From positions 1 through 9,790 of the forward strand of contig DEHG01000096.1 in assembly GCA_002351795.1 (NCBI GenBank): a stretch of 9,790 nucleotides of DNA. Reading direction: 5' to 3'. The position numbers were made by a program, and so were the translations under genes. The notes beneath the pieces were generated by a model. That model did no database searches, was not told where the DNA came from, and saw nothing but the letters and a program-made list of their open reading frames with translations. This document shows, in pieces, positions 6,756 through 9,790 of the stretch. This DNA comes from Ruminococcaceae bacterium UBA2806 (GTDB lineage Bacteria > Bacillota > Clostridia > Oscillospirales > Acutalibacteraceae). Within the stretch, counting starts at the first letter, position 1. Each line of letters opens with the position of its first letter.

Positions 6756-6773
6756 TAACCATAGATAACCATA
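6756..6773 (+). repeat. Two direct copies of TAACCATA just downstream of the fbp -10
   Basis: TAACCATA occurs at 6756-6763 and again at 6766-6773, exactly 10 bp apart, covering the predicted fbp transcription start. The placement would suit a repressor site, but no candidate protein can be named. The sequence differs from the decamers on the fruR side. Confidence 0.4.
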
Positions 6774-6814
6774 AGTTTTCAAGCCTTGTCAACTATAGCC
6801 AAAGGAGGCACAAA

Positions 6815-8689
6815 ATGGAAAACAGTAAATATCTTCGGCTCCTTGCCGAAAAATACCCGACAATGCGTTCTTTGTCAAGAGAGATAATAAATCTGACCGC
6901 AATACTGAATCTTCCCAAAGGAACAGAGCATTTCATGAGCGATATACACGGCGAATATGAAGCGTTCTGCCACATTCTGAACAACTGTGCAGGAGTTATA
7001 AGAGAAAAAGCCGATATGCTTTACAGCGAAAAGCTTTCCGACAGGGAAATAGAGGAAATATGCACCATAATATACTATCCCCGTGAAAAGCTCAGCCGCA
7101 TAAAAAAAGACAGGGTGATAAGCTCCGACAGATACAGGCTAATCATAAACAGAATGATAGAGATTGCCGCTGTCCTTTCCTCAAAATACACGCGTTCAAA
7201 GGTACGAAAAGCAATGCCTGCGGATTACGCCTACATTATAGACGAGCTTATCCATGCACAAAATGATGAGGACGATAATCAGATACGCTATCATGAAAGG
7301 ATACTTGACAGTATTATCGGGATAGACGCAGACGACTTCATCACGGCTCTGGCGGGACTTATAAAGCGGCTTGCTGTAGACCACCTGCACATTGTAGGGG
7401 ATATCTTTGACAGGGGCGCAAGCGCCGATAAGATAATAGACCTTCTTATGAAGCATCATTCACTTGATATACAATGGGGAAATCATGACATCCTATGGAT
7501 GGGCGCAGCTGCGGGAAATGACGCCTGTATCGCAAACGCTGTAAGGAACAGCATCAAATACAATACCCTACTCACCCTTGAAAGCGGCTACGGCATAAGT
7601 CTGAGAGATCTGACGGTATTTGCGGGAAATACATACACAAAAGGCAGTCCCATGGAAAAGGCGCTCAGAGCGATAACCGTTATACAATTCAAGGCGGAGG
7701 GTCAGACCATACTTCGTCACCCCGAATACGATATGAAAAACAGACTTCTGCTTGACAAGATAAATACTGAAAACGGCACTGTATGTATTGACGGAAAGGA
7801 TTATCCGCTTAATGACAGCGAGCTGCCGACAATAATGAAGGAGTCGCCCTACAGCTACACGCAGGAGGAAAGGGATATTATAAGCGGGCTCAGATCTGCA
7901 TTCCTTAACAGTACAGTCCTGCAAAAGCATATGAATTTCCTTCTGCAAAAGGGAAGTATGTACAAATGCATAAACGGCAGCCTGCTGTATCACGGCTGCA
8001 TACCGCTTGACGAGGAGGGAAATTTCTGCGGCGTGAGAATCCTTGACGGCATATACAAGGGCAAGGCTTTGCTTGATATTGCTGACAAGACGGTAAGAAA
8101 TGTTTTTTACGGCAAAAACAAAAAAAGCGATGAGCTTGATCTGATGTGGTACCTATGGTGCGGCATACGTTCACCGCTTTGCGGAAGGAACATAAAGACC
8201 TTTGAAAGATATTTTATAAACGACAAAAGCGTATGGCACGAGCAGTCAGACCCGTATTATAAATTCTATGAAACGGAGAAATGCTGCAGCATGATACTGC
8301 GGGAGTTTGATCTGTATTCGCCGTATTCCCATATTATAAACGGACATACGCCTGTACTTGCTTCAAGGGGCGAACAGCCCATAAAGGCAAACGGAAAGCT
8401 TTTAGTAATTGACGGCGGCTTCTGCAAGGACTATCACAGCAAGACGGGTATTGCAGGATATACGCTTATCTATAATTCTCACGGTCTGAGAATAAAGGCA
8501 CATCAGCCGTTTGAAAGCATTGAAAAGGCGCTTGATGAGAACATGGATATAATTTCCAGTTCACAGCTTATTGAAACTGAAAAGAACAGAATAATGGTAA
8601 GGGACACCGACAACGGGCGGCGCATAATGGAAGAGATAGACGATCTTTGCGAGCTTCTTGAGCATTACAAGCGAAGCGGACAGAAATAA
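6815..8689 (+). CDS. fbp: Fructose-1,6-bisphosphatase, class III
   Basis: Cytoplasmic enzyme that hydrolyses fructose-1,6-bisphosphate to fructose-6-phosphate and phosphate, a gluconeogenic step. The 624-residue protein is slightly shorter than the roughly 640-670 residues usual for this Firmicutes class. It has the calcineurin-like metal-binding motifs in order: SDIHGEYEAF (42-51), GDIFDRGAS (195-203), WGNHDILWMGAAAG (221-234) and NGHTPV (509-514). The long insert between the third and fourth motifs is typical of the class, unlike simple phosphoesterases. The ATG at 6815 has AAAGGAGG ahead of it. It is transcribed divergently from the fructose operon, whose FruK makes its substrate. No leader peptide or membrane segment is seen. 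A convergent gene follows after a shared terminator. Confidence 0.96.
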   Translation: MENSKYLRLLAEKYPTMRSLSREIINLTAILNLPKGTEHFMSDIHGEYEAFCHILNNCAGVIREKADMLYSEKLSDREIEEICTIIYYPREKLSRIKKDRVISSDRYRLIINRMIEIAAVLSSKYTRSKVRKAMPADYAYIIDELIHAQNDEDDNQIRYHERILDSIIGIDADDFITALAGLIKRLAVDHLHIVGDIFDRGASADKIIDLLMKHHSLDIQWGNHDILWMGAAAGNDACIANAVRNSIKYNTLLTLESGYGISLRDLTVFAGNTYTKGSPMEKALRAITVIQFKAEGQTILRHPEYDMKNRLLLDKINTENGTVCIDGKDYPLNDSELPTIMKESPYSYTQEERDIISGLRSAFLNSTVLQKHMNFLLQKGSMYKCINGSLLYHGCIPLDEEGNFCGVRILDGIYKGKALLDIADKTVRNVFYGKNKKSDELDLMWYLWCGIRSPLCGRNIKTFERYFINDKSVWHEQSDPYYKFYETEKCCSMILREFDLYSPYSHIINGHTPVLASRGEQPIKANGKLLVIDGGFCKDYHSKTGIAGYTLIYNSHGLRIKAHQPFESIEKALDENMDIISSSQLIETEKNRIMVRDTDNGRRIMEEIDDLCELLEHYKRSGQK

Positions 8690-8691
8690 TA

Positions 8692-8737
8692 AAACAGCGT
8701 GGAGTCATCAGCTGAATGCTGAAGCTCTGCGCTGTTT
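8692..8737. terminator. Intrinsic terminator between convergent fbp and metallophosphoesterase genes
   Basis: AAACAGCG (8692-8699) pairs with CGCTGTTT (8730-8737), and the stem extends inward through two G-U wobbles and GAG/CTC to 13 pairs. Inside is a second small stem, CAGC (8709-8712) with GCTG (8718-8721). On the minus strand the hairpin is followed directly by TTTTATTATTT, a good U-tract for the metallophosphoesterase gene. On the plus strand the T-rich run comes only after a short CCGTAA gap, so termination of fbp there is likely but less canonical. Confidence 0.75.
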
Positions 8738-8749
8738 CCGTAATTATAT

Positions 8750-9652
8750 TTATTTTTTTCTTTTCAGAACAGCCGTGACCAATTCAGGAGAATTATTGAT
8801 CCTGAACGGGAATACACTCTGTCCGAGTCCACGGCTGACGATCATTGTACTGTCGCCCGATGTATGCATTCCCTCGCTGTATTTCGGGAAATATCCCTCA
8901 TCAGGAGCATACAGCCCTCCGATAAACGGAAGCCGGAACTGTCCGCCGTGTTCATGTCCGGCGAAGGTGACATCTATCCCTATACAGGCATAATCATCAA
9001 AAAACGACGGTCTGTGTTCAAGCAGTATCGTCGGACAGGCATCATCCTTCATAGAATCTATTTCATCTATCATCTTATAGCTTTGCTTATCGACGTCTCT
9101 TTCAGGTAAGCTTTCATCAGCATAAAAGGCAAGATCATCAGCGCCGATAAGCTGAATTTTTTCTCCGTTCCGTTCAAGGAACTCAGATCCTGAACGAATA
9201 ACATGAACTCCGAGTTTTTTCAGACCTCTTTCCAGCTCTGCAAGAACAACAAGATCACGGCGTTCATGGTTGCCTGTTACATAGTATACAGGCGCAATTT
9301 TTACAAGCTTTTCCGTAAGCGCCAATGATATATCAACATTTGTATTTCTTGAATCAATATAGTCACCTGTGATGACAATTATATCCGGCGATTCTTTTTC
9401 AACTGCGTCTGTCAGCTTACAGTTTTCACTGCCGAGCATATTATTATGAAAGTCCGATATCTGAACAATTTTATAGTTCTCAAAGCTTTCAGGAAGATCT
9501 TTTACATTCACCTCATATCTGCTGACATCTATTCTGTTATTCTCAAAATAGATATATATTCCCCATATAACAATAAGCACAAAAATCGCAAGCAATATAT
9601 AAGGCATATTTTTCCTCCTTTTACTGTTTTTCTTATATCTTTTAGCTGTCAT
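8750..9652 (-). CDS. Membrane-anchored metallophosphoesterase (YkuE-like)
   Basis: Calcineurin-like phosphoesterase of 300 residues anchored by a single N-terminal membrane helix (about 17-36) after a Lys/Arg-rich stretch (4-14), so the catalytic domain should lie outside the membrane. All metal-site motifs are present: ISDFHNN with Asp67 and His69, TGDYID (95-100), GNHE (127-130), LLEHRP with His213, and GHEHGGQ (232-238), where Glu replaces the usual Thr. The substrate is unknown; related proteins act on phosphodiester or lipid-linked phosphate bonds, but nothing here decides it. The start is uncertain. The ATG at 9652 has only a weak GAAGGGA upstream, while an in-frame ATG at 9607 has an excellent AAGGAGG but would lose every basic residue ahead of the helix. 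I keep 9652 because basic N-termini fit this topology. It converges on fbp and shares a terminator with it. Confidence 0.9.
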   Translation of the reverse strand: MTAKRYKKNSKRRKNMPYILLAIFVLIVIWGIYIYFENNRIDVSRYEVNVKDLPESFENYKIVQISDFHNNMLGSENCKLTDAVEKESPDIIVITGDYIDSRNTNVDISLALTEKLVKIAPVYYVTGNHERRDLVVLAELERGLKKLGVHVIRSGSEFLERNGEKIQLIGADDLAFYADESLPERDVDKQSYKMIDEIDSMKDDACPTILLEHRPSFFDDYACIGIDVTFAGHEHGGQFRLPFIGGLYAPDEGYFPKYSEGMHTSGDSTMIVSRGLGQSVFPFRINNSPELVTAVLKRKK

Positions 9653-9678
9653 TTATTTCCCTTCTTTCCAGCGTGACG

Positions 9679-9770
9679 CCCGGCGAGCCGCCGGAGCCGT
9701 AACGCGGGGTTCGCTCCATTACATTTCGCTCTGTTTGGTTTAGAGATGCTTTTATGCCCGCGTGAGTTAC
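9679..9770 (+). repeat. Dispersed GC-rich repeat, right copy, with inverted-repeat structure
   Basis: Bases 9679-9701 match the left-edge repeat (1-23) in opposite orientation, 23 of 23. Beyond that, GTAACGCGGG (9699-9708) is complementary to CCCGCG plus GTTAC (9757-9770) with a small bulge, so the stretch could fold into one long hairpin. Between the arms, TTCGCTC occurs twice (9710-9716 and 9725-9731). There is no gene; the element lies upstream of the metallophosphoesterase gene and reads away from it. The right end is not defined. Confidence 0.65.
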
Positions 9771-9773
9771 TAA

Positions 9774-9790
9774 ATGTTCAATGTTCAATG
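9774..9790 (+). repeat. Start of a heptamer tandem repeat at the window edge
   Basis: ATGTTCA occurs at 9774-9780 and 9781-9787, followed by ATG, so a 7-bp unit is repeated about 2.4 times and runs off the window. Whether the array is long cannot be seen. It directly follows the dispersed repeat and is not within any gene. Confidence 0.45.

Noticed and set aside
1..9790. Defence system, prophage, transposase, CRISPR array, tRNA or rRNA gene
   Set aside because: I searched for these by eye and found no transposase-like or phage-like protein, no regularly spaced long repeats and no recognisable RNA gene; all long frames are assigned to housekeeping or sugar metabolism, or to regulation.

Overview
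The window reads as ordinary chromosomal DNA from a low-to-mid GC Gram-positive gut-type Clostridia, most like Ruminococcus or a close relative. This rests on strong AGGAGG-type ribosome binding sites, a Firmicutes-type HPr with both His15 and Ser46, a class III fructose-1,6-bisphosphatase (a Firmicutes-typical enzyme), and dispersed hairpin repeats between genes. The genus is an inference; no rRNA gene is present.

Layout. At the left edge (1-593, minus strand) is a TetR-family regulator whose last codons lie in a dispersed repeat. From 668 to 6625, all on the minus strand, lies a fructose phosphotransferase (PTS) locus. In transcription order it is fruR (DeoR-family regulator), fruK (1-phosphofructokinase, overlapping fruR by 4 bp), fruA (EIIABC permease), ptsH (HPr) and ptsI (enzyme I). 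An 83-bp hairpin repeat sits between fruA and ptsH, and a perfect 8-bp stem-loop sits between ptsH and ptsI. A 189-bp divergent intergenic region (6626-6814) holds a strong promoter for the fru operon, a probable promoter for the gene on the other side, and arrays of 10-bp-phased short direct repeats that look like operators. On the plus strand, 6815-8689 is fbp, encoding class III fructose-1,6-bisphosphatase. A bidirectional-looking terminator separates it from a convergent minus-strand gene for a membrane-anchored metallophosphoesterase (8750-9652). The right edge (9653-9790) has no gene. It carries a second copy of the repeat seen at the left edge, in opposite orientation, followed by an inverted-repeat structure and a short heptamer tandem repeat.

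How the genes work together. Enzyme I takes phosphate from PEP and passes it to HPr, which passes it to the EIIA and EIIB domains of FruA, which imports fructose as fructose-1-phosphate. FruK converts this to fructose-1,6-bisphosphate. Fbp, transcribed divergently, can convert that to fructose-6-phosphate for hexose and cell-wall sugar synthesis. The locus is therefore a self-contained route from external fructose to both glycolysis and the F6P pool, probably controlled by FruR from the shared intergenic region. No exotic system (defence, mobile element, biosynthetic cluster, CRISPR) was found. The most interesting signals are the phased operator-like repeats, the structured repeats inside the operon, and the repeat that supplies the end of the TetR-family gene.
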